Below are positions 34,507 through 42,234 of a DNA stretch of 64,000 bases, piece by piece. How positions within the stretch are numbered: position 1 is the stretch's first letter; each line of letters starts with the position of its first letter. The DNA comes from Nonomuraea jiangxiensis (GTDB lineage Bacteria; Actinomycetota; Actinomycetes; Streptosporangiales; Streptosporangiaceae): assembly GCF_900099965.1 (NCBI RefSeq), contig NZ_FNDJ01000025.1, forward strand, positions 26,853-90,852, read 5' to 3'. The position numbers and the translations under genes were made by a program. Under the pieces are notes generated by a model, which made no database searches, was not told the DNA's origin, and saw nothing but the letters and a program-made list of their open reading frames with translations.

Positions 34507-34812
34507 GTGAATACCGAAACTCGGCAATCGCGGACACCGCGCCACGGGCGTATGGCGACGCTAGCTCTGGCCGCTGCGGCCGCGGGTGTCATGTTCGTTC
34601 CGCTACAGGTCCAGGGGGTCGCAAGCGCGGACTCCGCCTCCCCGGCCAACGCTGCGTACATCGCAACGGACGACTTCGACCACGACAGGTTCCACCATCA
34701 TCACCACCGGCCCTGGCCCTTCCGCGGGATCTATAACCACCATCGGTCCTGGCCCTACCACTCGAACCATCACCACCACGGGTTCTGGCCCCACCACCGC
34801 CACGGTTGGTAG
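34507..34812 (+). CDS. Small secreted histidine-rich protein
   Basis: From GTG 34507 the 101-residue product has a signal peptide (about residues 1-41, cleavage after GVASA), then a short linker and a 40-residue tail with about 17 His, arranged as HHxxWPF/Y modules (FHHHHHRPWPF, NHHRSWPYHS, NHHHHGFWPHH). Such tails bind Ni, Zn or Cu. No metal transporter gene is adjacent. The ribosome site is weak (GGAAACGAAACCAC). The protein could be an extracellular metal buffer or surface peptide; the role is inference. Confidence 0.7.
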   Translation: MNTETRQSRTPRHGRMATLALAAAAAGVMFVPLQVQGVASADSASPANAAYIATDDFDHDRFHHHHHRPWPFRGIYNHHRSWPYHSNHHHHGFWPHHRHGW

Positions 34813-34913
34813 CCTGTGGCGCACGGGCCGGCGGGCATGGGTGTCTCTATAACGCTGTGAACGGCGATTGAGACGAAATCGATCTCGCCTGCTCGAAAAA
34901 GGTGAACGACGAA

Positions 34914-34940
34914 TGCCGTGACGAATTATTCGCCACGGCA
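34914..34940. promoter_or_regulatory. 27-base near-perfect palindrome
   Basis: Outer arms TGCCGTG/CACGGCA and inner arms GAAT/ATTC make a palindrome with one mismatched pair, about 170 bases before the lipoprotein gene at 35109 and 100 bases after the His-rich gene. It could be an operator or a bidirectional terminator. Confidence 0.5.
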
Positions 34941-35108
34941 CTCGTCGATTCGGCGTCATTCGGACCAGCGGATCGAGCGCCGGGTCACCGGCATTTCCGC
35001 TTTGGTGCTGGTGGAGCCGAACCTGCGTTGCAAGAGCCGCGAGAGGGGTTCCCCGCCGGTCGCCTCGCCGCCTCAGTGGCGGCGACCTGCTGTGCGAGAC
35101 TGCTGGGC

Positions 35109-36404
35109 ATGACGACGGCGCGCCGGGCACTGGCCGGCATCATGGCGGTGACGGCGCTCGTCGGCTGCACCTCCGCCACGGACCTCCCGCCCGCCGCCGG
35201 ACGTACGACGGCCCCCGTCACCGGACAGGACACGGCGGATTTATCCCCCCGCCCGGCCGACCCTGTCGAGCTTCCGCCGCTGCCGGCCCGCCCGGCGCGT
35301 TGCCTTCCGCCCGACGAGGGGCGCCACGACCTGCGGGCTCACGATGCCCCGACGCAGTGGCGGATGATCCGGGTCGACCGCGACAAGGGAGACATGGACC
35401 TGCTCGCAGCCGCCGCCGACGGCACACTCTGGACCACCTATCGCCACGGGAACGAGGTGCTGCTGCGCCGCTGGAACGGCAGGGAATGGCGGTCGTTCGA
35501 GCTGCCGGCCTCGCCGGGGCGGGGTGCCGTCGGGCCTGTCGCCCTCGCCGCCTCCTCGGTACGGCTGGCCTGGGCGATCGGCCAGATCATGCCGGGTCCG
35601 GGCGTGATCGGCGTGGTCAGCACCTATGAGGGCGGGCACTGGCGTACGCAGCCACTGGCGGAACCGGCGGGCGGCGTGATCGGCGGGGGCGGCACGGCTG
35701 CCCGGTCCGTCGGACCCGACGGTGCCTGGACGGTGAACGAGCGGACGGCCCTGCGGTGGACGGGGCATGAGTGGCGCTCCTACCTCCTGCCCGCCAACGC
35801 TGGGGAGCTCGGCTCGGAGGGCGAGCAGGTGTGGGCGGTCAGCGGAGGATACGACCCGCCCGCGGCGATGCGCTGGGAGCAGGGCGGATGGCGGCTGATC
35901 GGGGTACCGGCTCTGGAGGCGCCGGTCGACTTCATGGCGCCGCGCGAGATTCTCACCGATGTCGTCGTGCTCGGGCGCGACGACGTCTGGGTCGTGGGCG
36001 GGGTCTCAGGACGGATGGCGCACGAGTACGACCGGGACGGCGAGCCTCTCGTCAAGGGTCACCCGTTCGCGCTGCACTGGAACGGGGCTTCATGGACCTG
36101 TCACTGGGCCCCGCTCGGCTCCAGCGAGGATGGAAGTTCCGAGCCGAACAGCTTCGGCCAGGCGGAGCCCGACGGCGGGGGCGGTCTGTGGGTGCAGAGC
36201 CGCGGAGGTGTGCTCTGGCACCTGTCCGGCGGGACCTGGACCCGCCATCGCGTCCCCGCGCCGGCCGGATACCGAGCCCTCGTCGCCTCCCTGGCCCGGC
36301 GGCCCGGCACCGGCGAGGTCTACGCGGTGGGTTCGGTGAGGTCGACGGGCCACGGCGGAGAAGTCACCCACGCCGCCCTCTGGCGCGCCAGGACCACCCG
36401 CTAG
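35109..36404 (+). CDS. Putative lipoprotein with propeller-like repeats
   Basis: The 431-residue product begins MTTARRALAGIMAVTALVGC, a lipoprotein signal with cleavage before Cys 20. A Pro-rich linker follows (about residues 22-65). The rest shows repeated modules with a Trp pair (GTLWTTYR ... RRWNGREWRSFELP; TALRWTGHEWRSYLLP; FALHWNGASWTCHWAP; VLWHLSGGTWTRHRVP), typical of six- or seven-bladed propeller proteins of unknown ligand. No strong ribosome site lies before the ATG. It probably sits on the outer face of the membrane and binds a protein or glycan. Confidence 0.75.
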   Translation: MTTARRALAGIMAVTALVGCTSATDLPPAAGRTTAPVTGQDTADLSPRPADPVELPPLPARPARCLPPDEGRHDLRAHDAPTQWRMIRVDRDKGDMDLLAAAADGTLWTTYRHGNEVLLRRWNGREWRSFELPASPGRGAVGPVALAASSVRLAWAIGQIMPGPGVIGVVSTYEGGHWRTQPLAEPAGGVIGGGGTAARSVGPDGAWTVNERTALRWTGHEWRSYLLPANAGELGSEGEQVWAVSGGYDPPAAMRWEQGGWRLIGVPALEAPVDFMAPREILTDVVVLGRDDVWVVGGVSGRMAHEYDRDGEPLVKGHPFALHWNGASWTCHWAPLGSSEDGSSEPNSFGQAEPDGGGGLWVQSRGGVLWHLSGGTWTRHRVPAPAGYRALVASLARRPGTGEVYAVGSVRSTGHGGEVTHAALWRARTTR

Positions 36405-36477
36405 ACCGGACACCGCTGCTCACAACCGCGCCGCGAGGTCGGTGTGGCGCCATCAGGGCTTGCACTCGGATGGTCGG

Positions 36478-37251
36478 CTACGAGCCGGCCTTTCCCTCTC
36501 GGTGCGCCGAAGGGGAAGACCCGGCCGTTGATGGGAGGGCTGCGGCGATGCAGTCGAGGACGCGCTCCAGCCCGTACCGGAACTGGTCGTCACGGCTCAG
36601 GCGCGGCTGGCGCGACTCCATCACGATCTTGGTGAAGATCGGGTAGTCCCCGCTGTTCACCAATTGCTGGATGCGCGGGTAGCTCCGCGCCATCCACTCC
36701 GACTCGCTGAGCCCGCTGCGGCGGACTTCCTCGGCGGAGCTGATCTCCTCGCGGACGGTGCCCTCGATGTAGCTGTTCAGCATGGCCATGAGGCGGAGGT
36801 TCTCGTCGATGGAGACGTGGGCGTCCAGGACCCCCATCACTCGTTCGATCAGCAGCAGCTGGTTGGGACCGTAGCTGGGGAGTGCCCGGTGCACGGCGGC
36901 GATCCACGGGTGCCGCAGCCACATCGCCCGCAGCCCGTGGGCGTAGTGGGTCAGGTCCGCGCGCCAGTCGCCGGAGGGCATGCCCGTGACGTCGATCTCG
37001 CCCTGCAGCCGGTCGGCCACGAGTTCGATGAGGTCGTCGCGGCTCGGGACGTAGCGGTAGAGGGACATGGCGCCCGCGCCGATCTCGGCGGCGATCCGCC
37101 GCATGGTGACTGCCTCCAGGCCCTCGGCGTCGGCGAGCCGAATCGCCGACGCGGCGATCTGGGCGCGGCTGTAGGTGGGTTTCGGCCCGCGGGCCGGGCG
37201 CTCGGGCCGCATCCAGATGTTCACGTATTCGGCATCGGCCACCGGCTCCAC
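36478..37251 (-). CDS. TetR-family regulator (TetR_C type)
   Basis: The 257-residue protein has the N-terminal helix-turn-helix (YSRAQIAASAIRLADAEGLE, VTMRRIAAEIGAGAMSLYRY, about residues 27-70) and a long tetracycline-repressor-like C-terminal domain. It is divergent from the DrrAB-type exporter genes, and two palindromic boxes lie between them, so it most likely represses that exporter and itself. The GTG at 37251 is close to its AGGGGG site; a GTG three codons later is equally possible. Confidence 0.88.
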   Translation of the reverse strand: MEPVADAEYVNIWMRPERPARGPKPTYSRAQIAASAIRLADAEGLEAVTMRRIAAEIGAGAMSLYRYVPSRDDLIELVADRLQGEIDVTGMPSGDWRADLTHYAHGLRAMWLRHPWIAAVHRALPSYGPNQLLLIERVMGVLDAHVSIDENLRLMAMLNSYIEGTVREEISSAEEVRRSGLSESEWMARSYPRIQQLVNSGDYPIFTKIVMESRQPRLSRDDQFRYGLERVLDCIAAALPSTAGSSPSAHREGKAGS

Positions 37252-37260
37252 CCCCTAGTT

Positions 37261-37320
37261 GCGTACATAGTACCCAGTAGCTTAGCCTGGCCCCGAAACC
37301 GCGTACAACGTACCCAGTGG
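37261..37320. promoter_or_regulatory. Duplicated operator boxes of the TetR/DrrAB pair
   Basis: Two 20-base direct repeats (37261-37280 and 37301-37320) match at 17 of 20 positions. Each has a palindromic core, GTACATAGTAC and GTACAACGTAC. Their 40-base spacing places them close to four helical turns apart, suiting two repressor dimers on one DNA face. They lie between the divergent starts at 37251 and 37328. Confidence 0.75.
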
Positions 37321-37327
37321 AGGGGTC

Positions 37328-38272
37328 ATGTCTGATCCGATGGTCGTCGCCGAGGGGCTGCACAAGTCCTTCGGCGACACCCACGCGTTACGGGGCCTGG
37401 ACCTGAGCGTCCCGAGAGGAACGGTCTGCGGCGTGCTCGGGCCGAACGGCGCCGGGAAGACGACCGCCGTACGCATCCTGGCGACCTTGTCCGATCCCGA
37501 TGCCGGACACGCCCGCATCGCCGGATACGACGTCGTCCGCGAGGCCGGCCAGGTGCGGGACAGGATTGGGCTCGCCGGCCAGTACGCCGCCGTGGACGAG
37601 AAGCTGACCGGCCGGGGCAACCTGCGCATGTTCGGGCGCCTCTACCACCTTTCCCGGCGCGAGGCGCACCGGCGGGCCGACGAGCTGCTCGAACGCTTCG
37701 ATCTGATGGACGCCGCCGATCGTCAGGTCGCCGGCTACTCCGGCGGTATGCGACGCCGCCTCGACCTGATCACCAGCCTCATCCTGCGCCCCGAGGTGCT
37801 CTTCCTGGACGAGCCGACCACCGGCCTGGACCCGCGCAGCCGTGGCGAGATCTGGGACAGCGTCCGCGAACTGGTGGCGGACGGCACCACGGTGCTGCTC
37901 ACCACGCAGTATCTGGACGAGGCCGACCAGCTGGCCGACGACATCGCCGTCATCGACCACGGGCGGGTGATCGCCACGGGCACTCCCGACGAGCTGAAGG
38001 CCACCATGGGGGACCGCCTCGACGTCGTCCTCGAAGACCCCGCCGCGCTGCGTCCGGCGGCGACCGTACTGACCACCCTGGCCGGGACCGAACCCACGAC
38101 GACGAGCGCCGACCGGCTGAGCGTCGCCCTGCCCGGCGGCGGTTTCCGGCTCGCCGACATCGTGCGCGAACTCGACCGCGCCGGAGTCGCCGCGGTCGAC
38201 GTGAGCCTGCGCCGTCCCACCCTCGATGAGGTGTTCCTGCGCCTCACCGACCGGAAGGAACGTGTCTCATGA
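37328..38272 (+). CDS. DrrA-type drug exporter ATPase
   Basis: The 314-residue ATPase has Walker A GPNGAGKTT (about residues 38-46), Q-loop GLAGQYAAVDEKLTGRGNLR, signature YSGGMRRRLD, Walker B VLFLDEPTTGLDPRSR and H-loop TTQYLDEADQLAD. The GQ(Y/F)A-(V/S)DExLTGxxNL and C-terminal RRPTLDEVFLRLT motifs mark the DrrA (daunorubicin-resistance) family. GGAGGGG lies just before the ATG. Together with the overlapping permease gene it forms an ABC-2 exporter, probably for a hydrophobic drug. It is under the divergent TetR regulator. Confidence 0.92.
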   Translation: MSDPMVVAEGLHKSFGDTHALRGLDLSVPRGTVCGVLGPNGAGKTTAVRILATLSDPDAGHARIAGYDVVREAGQVRDRIGLAGQYAAVDEKLTGRGNLRMFGRLYHLSRREAHRRADELLERFDLMDAADRQVAGYSGGMRRRLDLITSLILRPEVLFLDEPTTGLDPRSRGEIWDSVRELVADGTTVLLTTQYLDEADQLADDIAVIDHGRVIATGTPDELKATMGDRLDVVLEDPAALRPAATVLTTLAGTEPTTTSADRLSVALPGGGFRLADIVRELDRAGVAAVDVSLRRPTLDEVFLRLTDRKERVS

Positions 38273-39093
38273 CCACCCTCGCTCCGCCGATGGGCCGGCG
38301 CCTGCGCTGGACGTTCGCCGACGGGCTGACCCTGGTCGGCCGCGAGCTGGGACGGCTGCGCCAGGAACCCGGCGAACTCGTCGGCGCGCTGGTCTTCCCG
38401 GCCATCATGGTGGTCCTGTTCGGGTACGTCTTCGGCAGCGCGATCCAGGTGCCGGACGGCGGCGACTACCGCGAGTACCTCATGCCCGGCTTGTTCTCGA
38501 TGGTGACCTTCACTGCGGTACAGGGGGTCATGGGGCGGATGGCTGCCGACTCCGCCCGCGGCGTGATGGACCGGTTCCGCTCCATGCCGATGGCGCGGTT
38601 GGCGGTGCCGTTCGGGCAGACCGGCGCCGACTCCCTGGTCGGCCTGCCGCTGCTGGCCGTCATGGTGGGCGCGGGCTTGCTGGTGGGCTGGCAGCCGCAC
38701 CGCGGTCTGATTCCCGCGGCCGGCGCGTTCGGCCTGATACTCCTGCTGCGGTACGCGCTGAGCTGGGTGGGCGTCTACGTGGGCCTGGTGGTGAAGAACG
38801 AGCAGATCGTCGCCCAGGTGGTGGTTCCGCTGTTCCTGCCGTTCACGATGTTGTCCAACTCGTTCGTGCCCACCGGCGGCATGCCGGGATGGCTGCGGTT
38901 CCTGGCCGACTGGAACCCGGTGAGCGCGCTCACCGCCGCCTCACGGGAGCTGTTCGGCAATCCGGGCGCCCCGTCCGGCGACGTGGCCTGGCCACTCGCG
39001 CATCCGGTGGCCGCCGTCCTGTTCTGGTCGGCCGCGCTGCTGGGGGTGTTCGTTCCGCTGTCGCTCCGTGCCTTCACGCGCAGAGGACGCTGA
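38269..39093 (+). CDS. DrrB-type drug exporter permease
   Basis: The 274-residue permease overlaps the DrrA-type gene by four bases. It has six hydrophobic segments and the ABC-2 family pattern LVFPAIMVVLFGYVFGSAIQ, MPGLFSMVTFTAVQGVMGRM, and LPFTMLSNSFVPTGGMPGWL (the conserved loop before helix 6). It forms the membrane pore for the ATPase encoded by 37328. Confidence 0.92.
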   Translation: MTTLAPPMGRRLRWTFADGLTLVGRELGRLRQEPGELVGALVFPAIMVVLFGYVFGSAIQVPDGGDYREYLMPGLFSMVTFTAVQGVMGRMAADSARGVMDRFRSMPMARLAVPFGQTGADSLVGLPLLAVMVGAGLLVGWQPHRGLIPAAGAFGLILLLRYALSWVGVYVGLVVKNEQIVAQVVVPLFLPFTMLSNSFVPTGGMPGWLRFLADWNPVSALTAASRELFGNPGAPSGDVAWPLAHPVAAVLFWSAALLGVFVPLSLRAFTRRGR

Positions 39094-39156
39094 ACGCTCC
39101 AGGCATCCGCAGACCACTTGTTCGGCTCCGATGAGTTTTCCTCTGAAAGGCAGTAA

Positions 39157-40284
39157 ATGGCGCACAACATCCACGACGAGGTGCAGCAGGTCCTGGACTG
39201 GGCTGTGGCCGAGGACGGCGTTCCCGGTATCGTCGCCGAGGTTCACGACGCCGATGGGACATGGTTCGGCACGGCCGGAGTGGCCGACCTCGCCCTCGGG
39301 CATCGGCGTCAGTCCGAGGAGTACCTCCACGTCGGCAGCTCCGGTAAGGCCTTCACCGCCGCCACCGTGCTGGCCCTGGCAGCCGAAGGCCGACTGAGCC
39401 TCGAGAACCCGGTGAACACGTGGCTGCCCGGCGTCATGGAGTCGGGCGGCTACGACGGCGACAAAATCACCATCCGGCATCTGCTCAACCACACCAGCGG
39501 CCTGTTCCTCACCGGCCTCGCACCAGAGCTACAGCACAGCATCGCCACCCAGTCGGCCCGCATCTGGACCACCTCCGAGCTGATGAAGCTCGCGGTGTCC
39601 CAGCCGCCGGTCAGCGAGCCGGGCGAGCAGTTCATCTACGCCAACGGCGGCTACTACCTGGCTGGCGCGATCATCGAGAAGGTCACCGGCAACACCTACC
39701 TCGCCGAAGTCGAACGCACAGTCATCCGGCCGCTCGGCCTGACCCACACCTACGTACGGCCCGCCGACGCCACGAGCTATCCCCACCCGTATCCCAAGTC
39801 CTACGTTGCCGGCGCCCTCAAGGACGGCGTCGACCCGGCAACGCTCACCACGGCGAACTGGGCGTCAATGATCGACCATGACAAGCCGCCCATCGACGTC
39901 ACCGCGCTCAACACCTCATGGGGCTGGGCGGCCGGCGGCATCGTCTCCACCACCGAAGACCTGACCCGCTTCCTCAAGGCGATCGCGACCGGCGGCCTGC
40001 TGCCACCGGCTCAGCACCACGAGATGTGGACCATGGTCGCCAACGACGGCGTCGTCTGGCTGCCGCACGCCCGCTACGGCCTCGGCGTGATCGAGTTCGA
40101 CCGCGCGGGGATGGGCGGCCTGACCGTGCGTGGCGTCAGCGGCACCCTCCCGGGATCCTTCACCCTCGCGCTGTGCACCGACGACGGCCGGCGGAGCGTC
40201 GTCATCCACACCAACATCGAGCCGAAGACCCTGGACATCCCCCTCAAGATCATCAAGGCGATGTACGGCGTCGCCCTCGACTGA
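39157..40284 (+). CDS. Serine hydrolase of the beta-lactamase/D-alanyl-D-alanine carboxypeptidase fold
   Basis: The 375-residue enzyme has SxxK motif VGSSGKAFTAAT (Ser about residue 66), second motif FIYANGGYYLAG (YAN about 166), and a third-motif region RYGLGVIEF...VRGVSGTLPG. Signal peptide is absent, so it acts inside the cell as an esterase or peptidase rather than on cell wall. GAAAGG lies seven bases before the ATG. It follows the DrrB-type gene by 63 bases and could be co-transcribed, which would link it to handling of the exported compound (inference). It is distinct from the hydrolase at 26347. Confidence 0.87.
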   Translation: MAHNIHDEVQQVLDWAVAEDGVPGIVAEVHDADGTWFGTAGVADLALGHRRQSEEYLHVGSSGKAFTAATVLALAAEGRLSLENPVNTWLPGVMESGGYDGDKITIRHLLNHTSGLFLTGLAPELQHSIATQSARIWTTSELMKLAVSQPPVSEPGEQFIYANGGYYLAGAIIEKVTGNTYLAEVERTVIRPLGLTHTYVRPADATSYPHPYPKSYVAGALKDGVDPATLTTANWASMIDHDKPPIDVTALNTSWGWAAGGIVSTTEDLTRFLKAIATGGLLPPAQHHEMWTMVANDGVVWLPHARYGLGVIEFDRAGMGGLTVRGVSGTLPGSFTLALCTDDGRRSVVIHTNIEPKTLDIPLKIIKAMYGVALD

Positions 40285-40288
40285 CCTG

Positions 40289-40530
40289 ATGGCCGGAAAC
40301 GGGCCCCACGCGGACCTGTCCGGCCACCCGGCCGCCGCCGTCATCCAGGCGCTCGCCACCACCTTGGCCGAGGTGATCGCCGCCCCCTTGGCGGAGGTGA
40401 TCGCCGCCCCCTTGGCGGAGGTGATCGCCGAACAAAGGCTGAGTTTCGCCGTCTCGCGGTGATGTCCGGCGTCAGTCGGCAGACCATCAACGACCTCGTC
40501 GGGGGCCGCTGCCGAGGGGCCAATGTGACC
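40289..40530 (+). pseudogene. Small XRE-type helix-turn-helix gene, frameshifted, with tandem repeats
   Basis: From ATG 40289 the frame reads LSGHPAAAVIQALATTLAEV and two further LAEVIA units, then EQRLSFAVSR and a stop at 40462. In the next frame VMSGVSRQTINDLVGGR follows, which is the recognition helix of XRE-type repressors (EQRLS...AxxxGVSRQTINDLxxGR). One frameshift near 40455 therefore breaks the gene. Beyond VGGR the sequence has no recognisable continuation. Confidence 0.5.
40364..40435. repeat. Three tandem copies of a 24-base unit
   Basis: Units at 40364-40387, 40388-40411 and 40412-40435 share TTGGCGGAGGTGATCGCCG and differ only at a few bases, encoding LAEVIAAP, LAEVIAAP and LAEVIAEQ. 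The period is a multiple of three. They lie inside the broken XRE gene and extend its first helix. Confidence 0.9.
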
Positions 40531-41060
40531 CGATGCCGAGCGCACCCAGGCGGGAGTCCCAGGGGCGGCGGTCAGGCAGAGGGGGTGCCGCCTGCTCGTC
40601 GCCGCCGTGCGCTCTGCCCGGGGGACGCACCGGCAACTCACATATCTCCTCTGACCTGGGCAAACATGGCGTCTGACGGTTACGGTCGGCGGGGGTATCG
40701 GTCCGTGCGGCAGCGATCCGGTGGGAAATCTTCGTCACCGGACAGGTCGCCGGCCGCGCCGGGCGACCGAGCTGCTGGAGGAGCCGACCGGACTCCTGCT
40801 GTGACCCGCGCCGGCGTTTCCCGAAGTTCCGTCCCCTTGACGGCCTTCAGCTGTGAGGAGCTGGGCCGGCGCCGGCTCAGCAGGGCGGTGGTTTCGTGAC
40901 GTGCCCGCACGTGACCGCCCACGGACACGTCGCTGCCCGCCACCAGGTCAGGTGCGTCGGACGCCGCCGCTGGTCACTGCGGTGGCGCAGGCACGCACCT
41001 CCAGCTCTTGACTCGTGGAGCACGGTGGGATGGCGGGAAGCACGTGGTCGGCCGCCTTGG
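40531..41060. other. Intergenic stretch, nothing recognised
   Basis: About 530 bases with only unremarkable open frames on both strands, without ribosome sites or known motifs. It lies between the XRE remnant and the aldo/keto reductase stop. Confidence 0.4.
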
Positions 41061-42005
41061 TCAGGAGGTGTTCGTGGGAGTTGCCTCGTGCTTCGGGTTG
41101 AGGCGGTCTCGTAAAGCGTCGTAGACGTCCGGTGGGAGTGGGCCCTTCTCGGCGGCTGCGGCGTTGGCGCGCACGTGCGCGGCCTGGGTGGAGCCCACGA
41201 TCACCGCGTGCAGATCTTGGTGGCTGAGGACGAAGCGGAGCAGGAGTTCCATCGTCGGGGCGCCGTCTGCCAGGTCGTCCAGGCCGGCGGCGGCGAGGCG
41301 GGCGTGGCGGTCGGCGAGCGGCCGGCGGATCGGCTCCGGCAGGGCCTCGGGCGGGGCCGTGAGCGGGCGGGCGATGGAGCCGCGGGCGATCGTCCCCGCG
41401 CCGGCTGCCGCGGCGGCGCCGAGGAGTCGCTCGTGGGAGCGGTCGAGCGGCGAGTAGGGCAGGAGGAACACGTCGAAGGCCCCGAGGGCGATGTGGTCCG
41501 GAAGGTTGGGCAGATTTCCTGACATGCCGGTGAAGCGGATCATGCCTTCGTCCTGGAGGGCCCGCATCTCGGCGATCGTGTCCTCGGCCTTCAGCACGGC
41601 GACGCTCGGGCTCATGTGCACCATCAGGATGTCAAGGTGGTCGGTACGCATCCGGCGCAAACTCTGCTCGACGCACGCGCGGACGTTCGCCCTGGTGTAG
41701 ACGTGCGGCGGAGCCGTACGCGGGTCACCGTCCGCGGCGAGCGGGCACCCGCACTTGCTGGAAAGGACGAACTCCTCACGCCGGTGGGAGATCCAGCGGC
41801 CGATGTGCTCCTCGGCGTCGCCGTAGTCCGGCGAGGTGTCGATGAGGTTCGTCCCCGAATCGAGGACCGTGTTGAGCACCGTGCGGGCCTCATCGTCGCT
41901 GATCGGTCTCCCCCACGCCTGTGGCCCGCGCAGCTCCATCGCCCCGTAGCCGAGGCGGCTCACGCGCAGTCCGGTCCTCCCGAGCTTCGTGGTCGGCAAC
42001 GTCAC
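41061..42005 (-). CDS. Aldo/keto reductase
   Basis: The 314-residue enzyme starts at GTG 42005, eight bases after GAGGA, with LPTTKLGRTGLRVSRLGYGA. The catalytic tetrad is complete: Asp and Tyr in NLIDTSPDYGDAEEHIG (about residues 53-58), Lys in FVLSSKCG (about 79), His in DILMVHMSPS (about 126). It is a TIM-barrel NADPH-dependent carbonyl reductase. The start overlaps the stop of a 58-codon frame (GTGA). A very good palindrome lies 175 bases upstream. Confidence 0.87.
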   Translation of the reverse strand: MTLPTTKLGRTGLRVSRLGYGAMELRGPQAWGRPISDDEARTVLNTVLDSGTNLIDTSPDYGDAEEHIGRWISHRREEFVLSSKCGCPLAADGDPRTAPPHVYTRANVRACVEQSLRRMRTDHLDILMVHMSPSVAVLKAEDTIAEMRALQDEGMIRFTGMSGNLPNLPDHIALGAFDVFLLPYSPLDRSHERLLGAAAAAGAGTIARGSIARPLTAPPEALPEPIRRPLADRHARLAAAGLDDLADGAPTMELLLRFVLSHQDLHAVIVGSTQAAHVRANAAAAEKGPLPPDVYDALRDRLNPKHEATPTNTS

Positions 42006-42178
42006 GTGATCGTCCTCGTTTCGGTGTCGGCCCTCCTGGCGCGTCCATATGCGGCAAGGGCATGGAAGGCGGCTTTCGGCTCCCAGGGCAGCCCCGGCAT
42101 GCCGAAGCCGACGGTGTCGGAGTCTCGCATCAGGCCCCCTTCGTGGATGCCGGCGGCTCCGCAGCACTCTACCACCAT
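42002..42178 (-). CDS. Short open frame before the aldo/keto reductase (58 codons)
   Basis: ATG 42178 opens VVECCGAAGIHEGGLMRDSD then TVGFGMPGLPWEPKAAFHAL and AAYGRARRADT, ending in a TGA that overlaps the reductase GTG. The segment GFGMPGLPWEPKAAFHALAA resembles the last helix of some glycoside hydrolases, so it could be a gene end rather than a real small protein. There is no good ribosome site. The overlap suggests translational coupling to the reductase. Confidence 0.35.
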   Translation of the reverse strand: MVVECCGAAGIHEGGLMRDSDTVGFGMPGLPWEPKAAFHALAAYGRARRADTETRTIT

Positions 42179-42179
42179 G

Positions 42180-42214
42180 ATTGCGTGGCACGCATAGAAT
42201 GCGCTTCACGCAAT
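42180..42214. promoter_or_regulatory. 35-base two-part palindrome
   Basis: Outer arms ATTGCGTG/CACGCAAT and inner arms CGCAT/ATGCG are placed symmetrically around three central bases, with three unmatched bases between arms. It lies two bases before the start of the 58-codon frame and 20 bases after the stop of the next gene. The symmetry fits an operator for a dimeric repressor better than a terminator, since no T-run follows. Confidence 0.65.
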
Positions 42215-42234
42215 GCCTCGCCGGGAAGCCAGGC

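Noticed and set aside
37328-40284. A resistance or biosynthetic gene cluster around DrrAB and the beta-lactamase-fold hydrolase
   Set aside because: No biosynthetic enzymes (PKS, NRPS, terpene, RiPP) are nearby, and the hydrolase lacks a signal peptide, so resistance by secretion is unlikely.
40364-40435. CRISPR-like repeats
   Set aside because: The units are tandem without spacers and encode a helix repeat; no cas genes occur anywhere in the window.
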